Positions 24,755 through 36,828 of a DNA stretch of 64,000 bases are shown piece by piece. Made by a program: the position numbers and the translations under genes. Source of the DNA: Lithospermum erythrorhizon (lineage: Eukaryota; Streptophyta; Magnoliopsida; Boraginales; Boraginaceae); the NCBI GenBank assembly GCA_019722365.1, contig JADFUC010000417.1, positions 42,880 to 106,879 on the forward strand. Direction: 5' to 3'. Position 1 is the stretch's first letter; each line of letters starts with the position of its first letter. The notes below the pieces were generated by a model. The model worked only from the letters and a program-made list of their open reading frames with translations. It had not been told where the DNA came from and ran no database searches.

Positions 24755-27297
24755 TGTAATATCCGCCCGACTCGCTTGGTCGATGCGTTCAATAGATTTG
24801 ATGGTGACGCCATGGCAGCGGGTCTTTCCCGGCCACGTTTTGTCGCCATTTCGCGTCTTTCGTTGAAACTTAAGATTAAGATTATTTAATCTTAGAATTA
24901 CCAGGAACAACCTGTTTAACAATGGAGTTCTTATAGGATGAGCTTCGAAAAGAATCGCATCTTGATGGTATGAGTAGTACCCGTCAAATCTTATCGAAGC
25001 ATGTCAGCGCGCACATTTTACGATTAGGGTATTCTGACCTCCCCCACTTAATCTTCAGCGTCGTTGAAGCCTGTACTTGTCAGGGCCGTACCATCAGGTG
25101 TGATTCTAAAGGTAGCTCTGCGGCCTCGAGAGGTGTCCATGGCTTTGTGCCAGCATGCGCTTAGTTCCAGCAGGTTCCGGACGACTTTGCTCGATGCCGT
25201 TTGTATGGCGCCATTTCGTAAGTCGGAATGCAGCTGATAGATTTGATCTTGTTGGTACTCATGTAAATCTGCGGGTCTTCCGTAGCGTTTGTCGCCATTT
25301 CAGCGTCTTCATTTGAAAAGCTTAAAGGTGGGTCACCCGTCCTAGAATTACTCCGAGGTCGGCCGACACTTATTGGAGTTAGCATAGGATGAGGTTCGAA
25401 AGAAGATGCATCTTGGTGGTATGAGTAGTAGGTAAATCTTATCCAAGCAATATCCTGCTTGGCCTTTACGCCTGGCACACACATTTTTACGGTCGAGATT
25501 ATTCTGACATAAAACTTAAATCTTCAGCGTCGCTTGTTGAGCATGACTTCTAGGACCGTACCGTCCGTGTCGGATTCTAAAGGTGGCTGCTACGGCCTCG
25601 AAGAGGTGTCCGTAGCTTTTTATGCCCAGCATGCTTGGATTCATGATTCAGAACGACTTTGCTCTGATACCATTTGTAGCACTTGTTCACTTTGGTCGGT
25701 ACTTATTAGATTTGATGCAATGGCCTCACAAATCACGGGTCTTTCCGGCGTGTTTTGTCTGCATTTCAGCATTAGTTCATTTGAGAAACTTCTGATAGTG
25801 CTTCCATCCTAGAATTGCAATTGAAGCGACACTTTAGCAGTAAGGTTAGCATAGGATGAGGTTAGAAAGAAGATGCATCTTTGGTGGTATGAGTAGTACT
25901 CAATCAAATCTTATCAAACATATCATGTATGTGTAGCACACGTTTTTGCGATTGGGTATTACAACCTCGACTTAAATACTGGCGTCACCGTTGAACCCGC
26001 AACCTCTAGGACCGTACCATCCATTAGCCGATTCTAGTTGTGGCTCCCTACGACCTCGAGGTGTCCGCTGCGCCATGTGAGCTTAGATCACTTGATTCGG
26101 ACGTTTTGCTCGATGATACCGTTTATGCTTTGTAGCCCATTTCTTAGGGTCGGTATATTAGATTTGATGCCTTGGCCTCCACCAATGAGCCACCCACGGG
26201 TGCTTTCCGGCCGTTTCTCCTATTTCGCGTGCTGTTTTGAGAAACTTTCGGTGAGTGGCCCCGTCTAGAATGACCGAGTCGGCAGCGACTATGATGGAGT
26301 TACTTTATAGGATGAGATTCCGAAGAAGATGCATCTTGGTGGTATGAGTAGTATCGATCAAATCTTATCAAACTATCATAGCGCCTTGCTGCGCACATTT
26401 TTTGCGGTCGGGTATTACAACCTCCCAGCAAATACTCAGCGTCCTCGTTGAGCCCGCAATAGCATCTAGGACCGTACCATCGGAGTGTCGGATTACAGAA
26501 GGTGGCTCACTGCAACCTCAGTGTCCCGCACTGCGCCGCGCAGATCGCGGTTCGGACGGCTTTGCTCATTCCCGTTTAACGCCCTTGACTCGCTGGTCGG
26601 TACCTTATTAGATTTGATGCCTTTGGCCTCCTGAGCACACGGATCTTTTCCTTGCGTTTTGTCACAAGCGTGCTCGAAGAATTTCGATGGGTCTTGTCTT
26701 AGAATTACCAGAATTCGAAGCAACTTATGATAAGGTTAGCATAGGATGAGAACTGAAAATGCGTCTTGATGGTATGAGTAGTACCAATCAAATCATATCA
26801 AACATATCACCTTAGCACATTTTTGAGAATTAGAATTACAACCTCCCCCACTTAAATACTCAGCGTCCTCGTTGAGCAGCAACAACGTCCAGGAATATGC
26901 AAATCAGGTGTGAGATTCTAGAGATAGCTCTACGACCTCGAAAGAGATTGTCCGCTTTGTCTTTGCATAGGATTTAGTTCAACGATTCGATTTGACTTTG
27001 CTACGATACCATTTCTGACACCTTCGCGGGTGGGGTACCTTGTGGAATTTGATGCGGCCTCACAAACCACCCACAGTGCTCGGCCGTTTGTCTTCCTTCC
27101 GAGTGCTCAGCGAGAAACTTAAAATTAGGTCGCGCGTCACAGAATGACCCCAGTGTGGCGGCTTAACAATGGGTTTTATAGGATGAGCTTAAGAAAGAAG
27201 ATGCATCTTGGTGGTATGAGTAGTACCAATCAAATCTTATCAAACATATCCACTTGCCTGCATACACTTTTACATTTTTGCGGTCGAATTATTCTGG
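24755..27297 (-). mobile_element. Tandem array of Cassandra-type TRIM elements
   Basis: Six LTRs (24755-25037, 25202-25507, 25675-25963, 26131-26419, 26577-26840, 27016-27297) alternate with five internal segments of about 155-170 bp, a repeat period of roughly 430-470 bp. On the minus strand each complete unit reads: LTR start TGTAATACCC; a 5S-rRNA-like region; LTR end near GGGCGCTACA; a TGGTATCAGAGC primer site (best preserved at 25661-25672); a short internal domain; and the polypurine tract AAGTGGGGGAGG (best at about 25038-25050 and 26841-26853). This order, the small size, the lack of coding capacity and the 5S match define Cassandra. The array lies inside the LINE RNase H. No clear target duplication is seen. 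Sharing of LTRs between neighbours points to unequal recombination. Confidence 0.9.
25327..25430 (-). promoter_or_regulatory. 5S-rRNA-like segment in a Cassandra LTR (one of six)
   Basis: The minus strand reads like a decayed 5S rRNA: TACTCATACCACCAAGATGC near the 5' side, a CTCATCCTA/GAACTCC-type middle, GTTAAGCGTG-type text (clearest in the unit near 24890-24940), and GGACGGGTGACCCACC at the 3' side (5S: GGATGGGTGACC). In Cassandra these blocks carry an internal RNA polymerase III promoter. Whether these copies still work cannot be judged; this copy has several changes in the control region. Confidence 0.8.
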
Positions 27298-27566
27298 CCT
27301 TGAGAAATCGCTTATCATGTAAGACATTCATCACTTGGCTAGATAGCGGAAGTAAAATTCGATACCGCGACTTCGAGAGTCAATAATGCGGGGCTGTTTG
27401 TTGCATTGGAACCATAGAGAACGCGAGGCTGTCTGTTTCGCGATCTAAGGCGTAGTGGAGGCGCACCGCGTGTGTTGACTAATCTTGTTATCTTTCCTTT
27501 TGTTTGATAAACGGTTTGTAATGTTGATATTTTATTTATTGATATTCTATCGATTGAGAAAAAAAA
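27298..27566 (+). pseudogene. LINE ORF2 C-terminal remnant, 3' UTR and poly(A)
   Basis: After the Cassandra array, text resembling the end of the plant LINE RNase H resumes (weak LARY-like reading near 27335), followed by TTTGTTTGATAAACGGTTTG and a run of ten A residues at 27559-27568. The tail is followed by CCATTTCG, part of the proposed target duplication. Confidence 0.55.
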
Positions 27567-27576
27567 AACCATTTCG

Positions 27577-29235
27577 AAAACACTTCTCTCTAAAAATAAT
27601 CTTCTCAAATCTCCATTATTACTTCAAATTTCTTGAATCCGAATAAAAATCTTTATTTTCTATATCGCTAACCAAAATCAATATATTTTCTCTATGCCTT
27701 TTTATATTTCGTGAAAAAGGATTTTTACGTGGTTTTCTAATTTAGTTCGATCTTAAGGATTTTTGGTAGTTGTTTTAGTTTTCATCTTAATATCTATTTG
27801 AGTTTTTGTTGGGTTTCCATACATATTTGTATAAAAAAAATTAATGGGTTTGCTAATTTACTTTGATTTTAAATGTTTTTGTTAATTTTATTAATTATTT
27901 TAGTATTCTTTGTTAATTTATTTGAGTTTTGGTTGGATTTCCATATGGATTTGTTATCGGAACTCCAAATATTTATTGTTTAATTATCATTTGCTAGGTT
28001 GTTAAAGAATTTGCAAGGTTATCATATGTATTTGTTATCACCTGTTTTTCTATAAATCTTGATGGTATTTTACAACAAAATTATGTTCTACGTTTTGGGA
28101 TTTTGTTGTATGCCTATTTGATTCAGGTCGTATAATGCATTGAAATATGTTAAAATATATTATACTTTCAAGTAATACATTATAATAGATTTATTATAAT
28201 ACATCACGCGTATATAATATCTAAGGAATCTGTTAGCGATTCTGCATTGAGTCAATTTAATAATTAACACATTTTTTATCGCTTAATCACACAGCCGCCA
28301 CATAAATTCAAATCCTACAATTATTGTTAATTGTCTATATAGTTACTAGACTATTATTTGACCAATTCTATATGTATTTCATTTCTATTTTTATTTATTC
28401 TTTTATGTTATTGGTATTTTGATTTCTTTCACTAGGATTTTCCTTTTATAAATAACTCTGATATCATAATGTAGTAATTACTCACCTATATTGTTAATAA
28501 TTTTTTATTTATGAGTGTTTACATCACATATAATAGATTCAATTATTTTTCTTTAGGTATAATTTTGAATTATATAAAATCACCTTTTTTATTTTCTCCT
28601 CTTATATACTATGTATATTATATCATTTTAATTCATTATGAAAAATATATTATAAAATTAATGGATGAATTTGCACAGGTTAGACTGTGCACAAATAACT
28701 AGTGTATTATAATACATTATAACATATTGTAAATTTATTATCACATGCATGTGTGTTGTGTTTATTGTTGGATGATTAATACGAAATTATAATATATTAT
28801 AATGGATTATAACATATTGTACTAGTTATCGGTGGCACAATCCAGCCTGTGTGAATTCATATTCAACAATCATTTTTATATTAATTTTTGTACAATTGAT
28901 AAGTGTAATATGACGTATTAAAACGTTAGATTATAATCTATACGCATCCACATAAAGAATTTGAATTTTTGATTGAAGGTAAAAAGACAGTTGATTATGA
29001 TAATTTTTTTTTTATATTTATAATAGTTAATTTTCTATGCCTGTCAAGAGGGCAAATTTATATGTTAACTTATTCTCCAAAAATTTAGGAGGCTTAGGAT
29101 CATGAGAATTTAACTTTAGTACCTTCTAATTGCCTCCTTCCCATATTATATATGTTGTAAATTATAAATTTATTATCATCGCATGCATATGGTTTGTGTG
29201 AACTATCGGATGATTAATACGTTCAAGATTGACAT
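27577..29235. other. AT-rich spacer with a repeated module
   Basis: No gene is recognised. A module of about 55-70 bp is present twice: 28728-28783 and 29153-29222 share TGTAAATTTATTATCA, GCATGCAT or CATGCATG, and GATGATTAATACG. Short ATAATATATTATAATG-type palindromes cluster at 28140-28200 and 28695-28825, as in small terminal-inverted-repeat elements, but I could not define element ends. Confidence 0.5.
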
Positions 29236-29850
29236 TGTTGGAAAAGTGCCTTGAATCTGGTTTATTATTGTTGTTTCCGAGAGTTCGGGACTTGGATGGT
29301 GACTTGACGACTCCTACCGAAGTCAGGGGTTGTATCTTTATTTAAATGAGGCTTTCGGGAGATGGTTCGGGAATTAGTCGGGACGGACGAGTCACGATAG
29401 AAATAGGATCTTGGTTCAAAAGAATTTATGGACGGAGTCGGGACTTGGCGAGTCGATGCTGCATTGTATATTTTAGGGGGTTTGGTACTTATAATCTTTT
29501 CAGCTTGGTTTTAGTCACTTAACCTAAAACCTAGTGTGTAAGCTATTGAATAGAGAGTTAGGGTTCTTGAATAGCTTAGGTCTTGTTATTCTATTCTTCT
29601 GAATAGTGTAGGCTGAGTTGTATTGTGTTTTATGTCTGATGCTTAGGAGTTTTGAAGAGTTGTTAGTACAAGTGTTGAGTAGAATAGTGTGTCTAGTAAT
29701 TCTATTTTAGGAATAGTGTAGGCAATAGTTACGATATGCCCCCAGGATGTAGTGATCTACTGGCATCGAGGCAGTTTTAGGTACCGAGTACGTAATTTGT
29801 TCTTTCATTTATAGTAAATATGTTGTATTTGCTCGTGGATTAGTCTAACA
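29236..29850 (+). repeat. Probable solo copia LTR
   Basis: Begins TGTTGGAAAAGTGCC and ends TCTAACA, so its termini are inverted TGTT.GA/TC.AACA. Near the end it has CCCCCAGGATGTAGTGATC and GTACGTAATTTGTTC, text typical of the R-U5 part of copia LTRs. No primer site or pol follows it. The flanking five bases (GACAT, TATTT) do not match, so the edges or the solo status may be wrong. An internal pair of similar segments (ATTCTATT..GAATAGTGTAGGC) lies at about 29588 and 29698. Confidence 0.5.
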
Positions 29851-30640
29851 TATTTTAGGGATCACGTAAAAATATTTGTCTCTTTATTTTTGATCTTTCT
29901 TTAATTTTAACATGTAGAATTGTGAATATGCATTTATAATGAATTAAACACCTTAGTTATAACGGTCATTGGCTTGACGCTCAAGATTACATATATATCA
30001 ATTCCACTTTTTTCCCCAACATTATTTTTTACTTCACTTAATGACTTAAAACTAAAATATCGAAATCAATTTAAGAGAAAAACACCAAGAATGACTTATT
30101 TACCAACGGACTATCATTTTTTACATCACTTAATGACTTCAAACTAAAATGTACAAATCAATTTCAGAAAAAAAATATCAAACTTTTTTACCAACAAAGC
30201 TATACCCGTAAGCATTTTATACATTTTCCTAATAACACTAGCCACTTGCTACATGCAAAACTTGTCGGCAAAATAACTATGAGTATCAGAAAGCAAAATT
30301 GAATCAGATAATTTTAGAGTTAAATAGCTTTTTCTAGTGACTAATCATTGATCAAATCTTCCTAATATTTTGAGATGGAGATAATATAACATATGTTGAT
30401 TATAAGCCAACCACGTGAATTCTATTCGTAAGTTTTCAAAATAACATCGATTGTATGAAATATTTTGTAGTGTCAAAAACATGTCTAGTTGAAGCTGAGT
30501 AGAAAACCTCACAGACCACAGTGGATTATGTTGAGCCACATTGTAATAATTCTTGATTTTACATTTCTTCCATTTCAAAAAGTGATCATTTGCTATTTCA
30601 AAAAGACTACCATTTATGTCGTCTGGAACCGTGGAACGGT
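29851..30640. other. 3' flank of the exoribonuclease gene, with a short tandem repeat
   Basis: AT-rich. About 30030-30115 and 30117-30200 are near-copies (CTTCACTTAATGACTTAAAA, CAAATCAATTT, TTTACCAAC). The 3' UTR and polyadenylation site of the minus-strand gene must lie at its right end, but no signal could be chosen with confidence. Confidence 0.5.
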
Positions 30641-33600
30641 TCATGTCCCACCAGAGCACTTGTCCCATCTATCCGAGCGCCACCAGTTCCGTTGTTTGAG
30701 TTGTGCTTCCGAATGCAGGGAAACTGCAGGATGTGGCTTACTCTTTTCGAGCAACTCTTCATTGTCCGGATCAGACCCCGATATGCGCAGAGCACTCATG
30801 CTTTGCAATCCAATATCGACTTTAGTGCCTTTATTAGGCATTGCATTGTAGTTAACAGTTGAATGAGGTCTACCAATGTTGTTGCTGCTCCAAAATGATT
30901 CCGACCGTATCTCTCTTGATTTCCATGGTACGGCAACATTGGCAACATTACCATCTAGACGAGTAGAAGTATGTAATGGAAACTCATTCTGCCTCCCTAA
31001 ATCAGCTCTGGAACTGCTCCAAGCTCTTGGTCTCCATGGGACATTGACATTGCCGTCATGATGCGTAGTAGTAGTAGAAACTGGAAAGTCATTCTGCCTC
31101 CATGATTCAGCTCTGGATTCACACGCTTTGCCACGTCCCCTGCCCCATCCGACACCCGCACCTCTATACTCCACAACGTGAACTGAACCTTTGGAATTAC
31201 TTTGTGGCTTATATATAGGCCTGGGGACTTGATCCCTCAGGTTGACAAGGATATTTTGCCTGCCACGCCAGTTGTTTCTGCCACGCCCCCTGCCCCCTTC
31301 CCATCCCACCCTTCTATATGAACTCTCTACTCCAGAGTTAGGACCCTTTGAATTAAACTGCACCATATTTGAATGATGAGTTCTGCCAGAATTTTCATGC
31401 CAAAGAGTTGCCTCTGAAATATCAGATTCATCTACAATCTGCATAACATGTATGATTTGATATGTTACCACATTCATCACATTAAGGATAGATTTAAGAA
31501 AGAACGGATCCTTTGGATTGGCAGTGAGTCCATTACAAATGTAAATGAATCAGATTCATATTACCTTGATAGGAAATTCAACACCTTCTAGAGGCCTAGG
31601 AAGGAAGGGGCAGCGACTAGGAGCTTTATAAAATACACAACTGCAATAAACTCACTTTATAAGATATCGAATAATGTGCAGTACTACTTTCTATTCAAAC
31701 TGAATAATGACTTACAGCACATCGGTGGACTTGCAGTCCTCAGCAACATCTGAGCCTTGAACACTTAACTCTTCGGAAGTGAGATGGACGGATCCATTCA
31801 GCCCTCTGTTGCAAAGACAAACAGTACGAGGTCAAAGATACAAAAATTGACTTAAGCATAGCTTAATAAAATTGTTTGGTTTGCTTGTACAACTAAATAA
31901 ATTCGGAGTGAAAAAAATAAAATTACCTCAAGCTAGCATCAATCTCAATAGCTTCAGTTTGTTTAGCAGAAGGGAAATTGCTGTATTGAGTGCAGAGAAA
32001 AACACCCAAGGGAGTTGAGTTTTCCACAAACAACAGCTCACTAATTTCAGCATTTCGCCCCATTTCGTGATCCTGCAGGATGACATATAGTTTTCAATCT
32101 TACAATAATTACCATAGTCTAAAAGAGGTGTAGAACCTGTGATTGAAATTACTTCGCAATGTATACAGGCATTTAAAACCTAATATAACCTTTATAGAAC
32201 CTAAATTGAAACCCAATAAACACTTCACAAACCGTAGGAATGTTACAAGCATTGCAAAGAATTGATAAATATCTAACCCTTCTGGTTGAAATGGCCTAAC
32301 CTTCAGAACACTCCGAAGCTTTCTAGTTTCCGTTAACAAGCGATCTTCTTCTATGAATGGAAGCTTGCAAATAGCCTGAAGAAAATATTTTCAAGGTAAT
32401 AACGAAACCAAGCAAATGTTGGGAAGGCAATCAGCAACTAAAATTACTAATTAAAACAAAATCAATCAGCATCAAGCTCAGACAGAACATACCTGCCAAA
32501 TGAATCTTTTTCCATCGGCATCAATCTCAAAATCTATATAAAAAAACAAAAACAAATTCAATGACATTAAGTACAGGCTGTACAGCCAACAAAAGTTCAC
32601 AACGATCAAAGGAACAGCAGAATACCCTTCGGATAAAAGTTGATTATTGGAGAAATCTCATCCAGCATTAGTTTCTTGAATGGCCCAGGAAGCGCATGTG
32701 CACTGAGAAAATATCATATTTCGAAGAGTCACTCTTCTGGACAAAATTACGATTTATAGAAATAGCAAGTCGGAGGATAAGTGTAGCATCTTACCTCCTA
32801 GGTGGAAGCACCGCCATGAGCTGATCGAGTGGTCTAAATGGAACACCTTTTTCAAACTTCACTTTCACCTGGGACAAACCTTTGAAATCTGAGGCAAATG
32901 GGCCATAATAGTATGGGTAGAACCTAGATAACAAATGTAAATAATTAATTAGACCAGAGAGATAATATTTGGTGCTATTCCAAATTATGATAATATAATG
33001 TGATAATATAATATTCTAACCATGTCCACGATGGAACACCAGAGAAATAATAAAGAAGAACCCAGCAAAGGCCTTCAGTGTATTTCTGGACCTGCAGAAA
33101 CAATAATATATGAAGATCATAAACTAAACTTGATAGGAAAAGTATTTTTTAGGAGACAGATAAGAGTTAAATTATTATATTCATATAATCATTGAAAGCA
33201 ACCATGGTCTAATGAACAAGAATATTAGAAATTAAAAGAAATGGAGGCATACCAATTTTTTTCTTAAGCATTCAATTTCATCAGAGACATCAGCTGAAAA
33301 TTTTTCTACATAAAATCTTTTCTTCCACCCATCTTCACCTAATCTCACCTGTAAACAAAACTCGGAGACGCATATAGAACAATCCACACCACAAAATAAA
33401 GCATGAAAAAGCTAAAGAAAAGTGATTGAGAATCAATTGGTTGAAGTTACCATGATGAAGAAACTAAGTCCTACCTTGTCTGTGTCGATACGCTGTTTAA
33501 ATGTATCCGCTGAATTTCGCAGATGCTCTCTTAACTTTAGTTGCAACTCTCTAGTGTTTTCCAAAGCCTAATACCAGACAACAAAAAATCACGAAAGAGA

Positions 33601-36600
33601 AAGATAAGATTCTCATTGGCCTAGAGTAGATGCCTTACACAAAGGACGTAACCAATAGCACTACACAAACAAAGATAAATTGATTAATACTGGTGTATGT
33701 GTAATGTAAATCAAAACAAGAACGACGAGATAAAATGACATTCTATACAATGAGAACTTGCAATAAGAACCAGAATCATTACTATAAATTATCTTTCATA
33801 CAAGAAAAAAAATTTACATACTGTGTTATTGGCATTGCATAATCTAGGCCCCAAAGATGATTCTTGAACACCATTAGAAATGTTATCACTATTTGAAGCA
33901 TTGAAACTGGATAACGATTCATTTAACTGCTCTTGTGCTTCATCTATCTGGAACATGATCACCTTTCATTAAATAATTAAAGAACGTAGATAAAGAAGTT
34001 TGATTTATTTTAACTCACAGCTTTTGCATCATCTAACAAGATTCTTCTTATCTTCCGTTCTCTTATTCCAGCTCTCTTTCTGAATATTTGCTCTTCAAAA
34101 GAACCAACAGTGAGTATAAACTTCTCCACTCTTGATTGCTTCCAGAAGCCACCTTTTTTGTCATTCACCTGAAGAACAAGCATACAGTATAGTTAACACT
34201 CCTGCAGCAACAAAATGTCATAAGCGAAATAAAGAAGCTACATCTGTCATACACGGCTCATATCCACTAGATAACCTCCTAGGTTCTTAAATTCTTTTCT
34301 ATACACATGCATCATCAAATCAATGGCACCCTGCAATATGAGAACTTACATCAGAAGGAAAATCTTATTATTAGTTTAAAATGTAGTTCAGAATAATAGA
34401 GAGGAAAAAACCACCTCATGGATTTCTAGAGAAGGCATATGCGGTAAGAAATCATTGCCAGCAAAGAAGCAGATAAATATGAAGTCATCTATTAGTCTCT
34501 CAAGATCTTCATGGAAATCCTTAGGAGGGTCTGTTATTTTCAAGTCAAGTTCTAGATATTCCCTAAGAATCCAAATATGCAAAAACTGCAAGCAAAGTTC
34601 AGTTGATGACAACATATTAGCCGAAAGAATATCATCCAGTAAATGGAAAAAATTTGCAACTATAAAGCCTGGTTGAGATAATATTACCTCATACGGCTTC
34701 TTTTCCATAACTTTCTTGCATGTAATAGGTGAATCCTAAGAAGTCAAAGTATTTGGATTAATGTGGTTCGAGCTATAAAAGCAGACGACAGGAATGTGGA
34801 AGATTAAGTGGGATATAACGTGGAAAATTCACCTGTGTTCCGATTTGGTTATGATTGCCTGGTTTCTGAACAATCATTTTACGAGCTGGAGTATTCTGAT
34901 ATATCTCGTCGAGAATTACTTTCTATTTGCCGAAACAAATTTCGATATGTATTAACCTCTACTGCAATAACATTCACATAATGTATAAATTGGGTTTCGA
35001 GACAATACCTCTCTTAAAATGGAGAAATGAATTTCATGGGTTGTCAATGCTAACATGATAAGATCTGCATCCTGCATTGCCAGTAAAGTATGAAATAATT
35101 CATTATGCCAGAACTAAATTGCAGCATGCTATCGCTAAAATAGAAGTTGGCAGATGTCAAACGAATAATTTCACTTCAATCATAATACAACAACACATTT
35201 CCCTAAAAGCAATAGTAACATTTAGTACACTACCATAAAACAGTAAAAATTAAAGAAACAGGGACTGTCATACGACCATGAGGGAAGAGCTATACCAAAC
35301 CATAAAGACAGTGGCGCGTGTTTGGATCATATCCAGGGGAGCCACGCTGAGCACGAATAAATGACATTACTTTATGTTCACCTTCTCCAGGAACATTAGC
35401 ATTGGAAAGTATCACCTGTACAACATAACAAGTTTTAGTAATCGCCTAAAAGAGATAAATAATGAGTTATTGAGAATAAAATATTATCTTCACCTGAACT
35501 TTCTTCCAGGAAGAATTAACACACATTCGAGATTTTAGGTAGCTTTTAAGCTTCATAGACAGAAGCTGCATAAACTCAGTCCCAGGCGTTATTACATTTG
35601 AATCCGAAACTTCGGTTTCTTCTTCTTTAGGTAGAACTATCTTTCCTTGCAACTCAAACTCCTTTCTCAGCCTTTCCTCTTCTTTGTCCTGGAAAACCAC
35701 AGACAAAATTGTGTTAGGAATCCATATTAATCAAGCTAAGCAATTCGTTTCAATCAACAACCTTGCAATAAATGGAGATTGGACAGAAATTTATCATCTA
35801 TATTCCAAGAAATACCACCGTTATCTTTCAAGAGTCTTTCGTGATCAGCGAAACCTCCTCGTTCTTTGTTGATTCATCTTAGCTCGAGGGGCAACACCGT
35901 CTGCTCAAGAAATTCTACCATAACTACACATCTTTACCATGTACCAGAATACTGATAACATATGTAGTCAAGAGAGAATTTTATTAATAAATAGTTATTG
36001 GTGTTCATTACAAAACTACCATTATATTACCAACTGAAGATACGCATAACTTACCTAAATAGCAATCATTATATTATTATGACATCCATTAAAGAGCAAC
36101 TATGATGAGAATATGAGATAGAGACTAGAAATTAAAACTACCATCTTTTACTTACACATAAGTAATAAGAACCATTTTTGTCTCATAAAAGATCATTTTA
36201 AGAACCTCTAGCCAAAACACTTATGAACAGTGACTTACCAATAGCCAAGTACAACAGCTTCCTAGGCCTCACTATATTGAAAATACGATCAATATACTCA
36301 TAAATATTCTCAAACACTTCCTCAAAGCTTGTTGGTCCACACTCCTGAAATAAATACATAACACCATACTCCTAAATCCTTAACAAAAAATGTGTCATTT
36401 TATAAACCAAATGTTTCATAACAATCAAATAATCCAAACAAAGTAACACTCTCCTCCATCTCATCAAGATTGCCCACTTTCAAAAAAAATTCATTTGTCA
36501 TAACTTCTCTCATCATTTATGAACTCTTTGACATGCATTTTTGGAGACTGCTTAACTTATTATCTTTTAAATTTTTGAAAAAATCAAAACTGAACAATCC

Positions 36601-36828
36601 TAATAGAATGGAGGGAATAATAAACTAAAAGTGTATGAATATTACAGAATCTTCAGGATGGAAACAAGGATGAATGATTCCATTCATATCAAGATATAAA
36701 TTATCAAACTCCAAGTCATTTGGGTTCTTCAGACTTGCATCCACACTCCCCCCTTTCTCTTCTAATGCATCGACACGTATTTTGGGATATTTGTTAACTA
36801 ACCATTTGTAAAATGAAGGCACCCCCAT
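30641..36828 (-). CDS. XRN: 5'-3' exoribonuclease, XRN family (possibly impaired)
   Basis: XRN enzymes degrade 5'-monophosphate RNA in the 5' to 3' direction. Exons (minus, GT-AG): 36828-36646, 36344-36239, 35900-35848, 35688-35494, 35415-35296, 35071-35009, 34922-34833, 34735-34688, 34585-34415, 34330-34253, 34168-34019, 33947-33822, 33567-33475, 33348-33253, 33091-33021, 32923-32795, 32702-32626, 32533-32493, 32375-32301, 32072-31927, 31805-31716, 31640-31565, 31438-30641; about 1,024 codons, normal for plant XRN2/3/4. The start is the canonical [10 protein letters not shown]. Acidic active-site motifs: YLDMNG (residues 45-50), VPGEGEH (~187), DADLIML (~220), GNDFLPHMP (~329). The 5'-phosphate pocket [12 protein letters not shown] is present. 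The long middle region ends in [14 protein letters not shown], and the tail has two RG-rich patches (~807, ~855). Exon 3 meets an in-frame TGA after RRFR with no clear donor, and the CCHC knuckle usual in plant homologues is absent. Paralogue not assigned. Confidence 0.9.
35828..35850 (-). other. Exon 3 lesion or unresolved splice site in the XRN gene
   Basis: Minus-strand reading of exon 3 ends ...[10 protein letters not shown] and is followed at once by TGA (35847-35845), then by further stops in this frame. Family members continue with about 10-14 residues (AAKDA..., then an acidic stretch) before the text that opens exon 4 here ([11 protein letters not shown]). No GT close by keeps the frame with exon 4: GTTTCG just upstream would shift it. 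The bases TGATCACGAAAGAC could be a damaged R-A-A-K-D region with a one- or two-base loss. Confidence 0.7.

Larger units (their letters stand above)
5991..27566 (+). mobile_element. L1-type non-LTR retrotransposon (LINE), split by three nested insertions
   Basis: Pieces in order: 5' leader 5991-6640; ORF1 6641-7844 continuing at 12940-13330; ORF2 from 21515 to 24754 (reverse transcriptase onward); and a 3' tail 27298-27566 ending in about ten A residues. CATTTCG occurs at 5984-5990, just before the leader, and again at 27570-27576, one C after the poly(A); this fits a 7-bp target-site duplication. The LINE pieces sum to about 5.75 kb. The endonuclease half of ORF2 is absent, which fits a deletion at about 13330. 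Known: L1-type LINEs in plants end in poly(A) and often carry a C-terminal RNase H. Inferred: that all pieces belong to one insertion; the left and right parts could be two LINEs. Confidence 0.7.

Noticed and set aside
24755..27297. A 5S rRNA gene cluster
   Set aside because: The 5S-like blocks are decayed and lie inside units with LTR ends, a primer-binding site and a polypurine tract, which identifies Cassandra elements rather than 5S rDNA.
30489..30862. Plus-strand frames of 90-120 codons
   Set aside because: They are antisense shadows of the last exon and 3' flank of the XRN gene, which has the supported splice sites and motifs.
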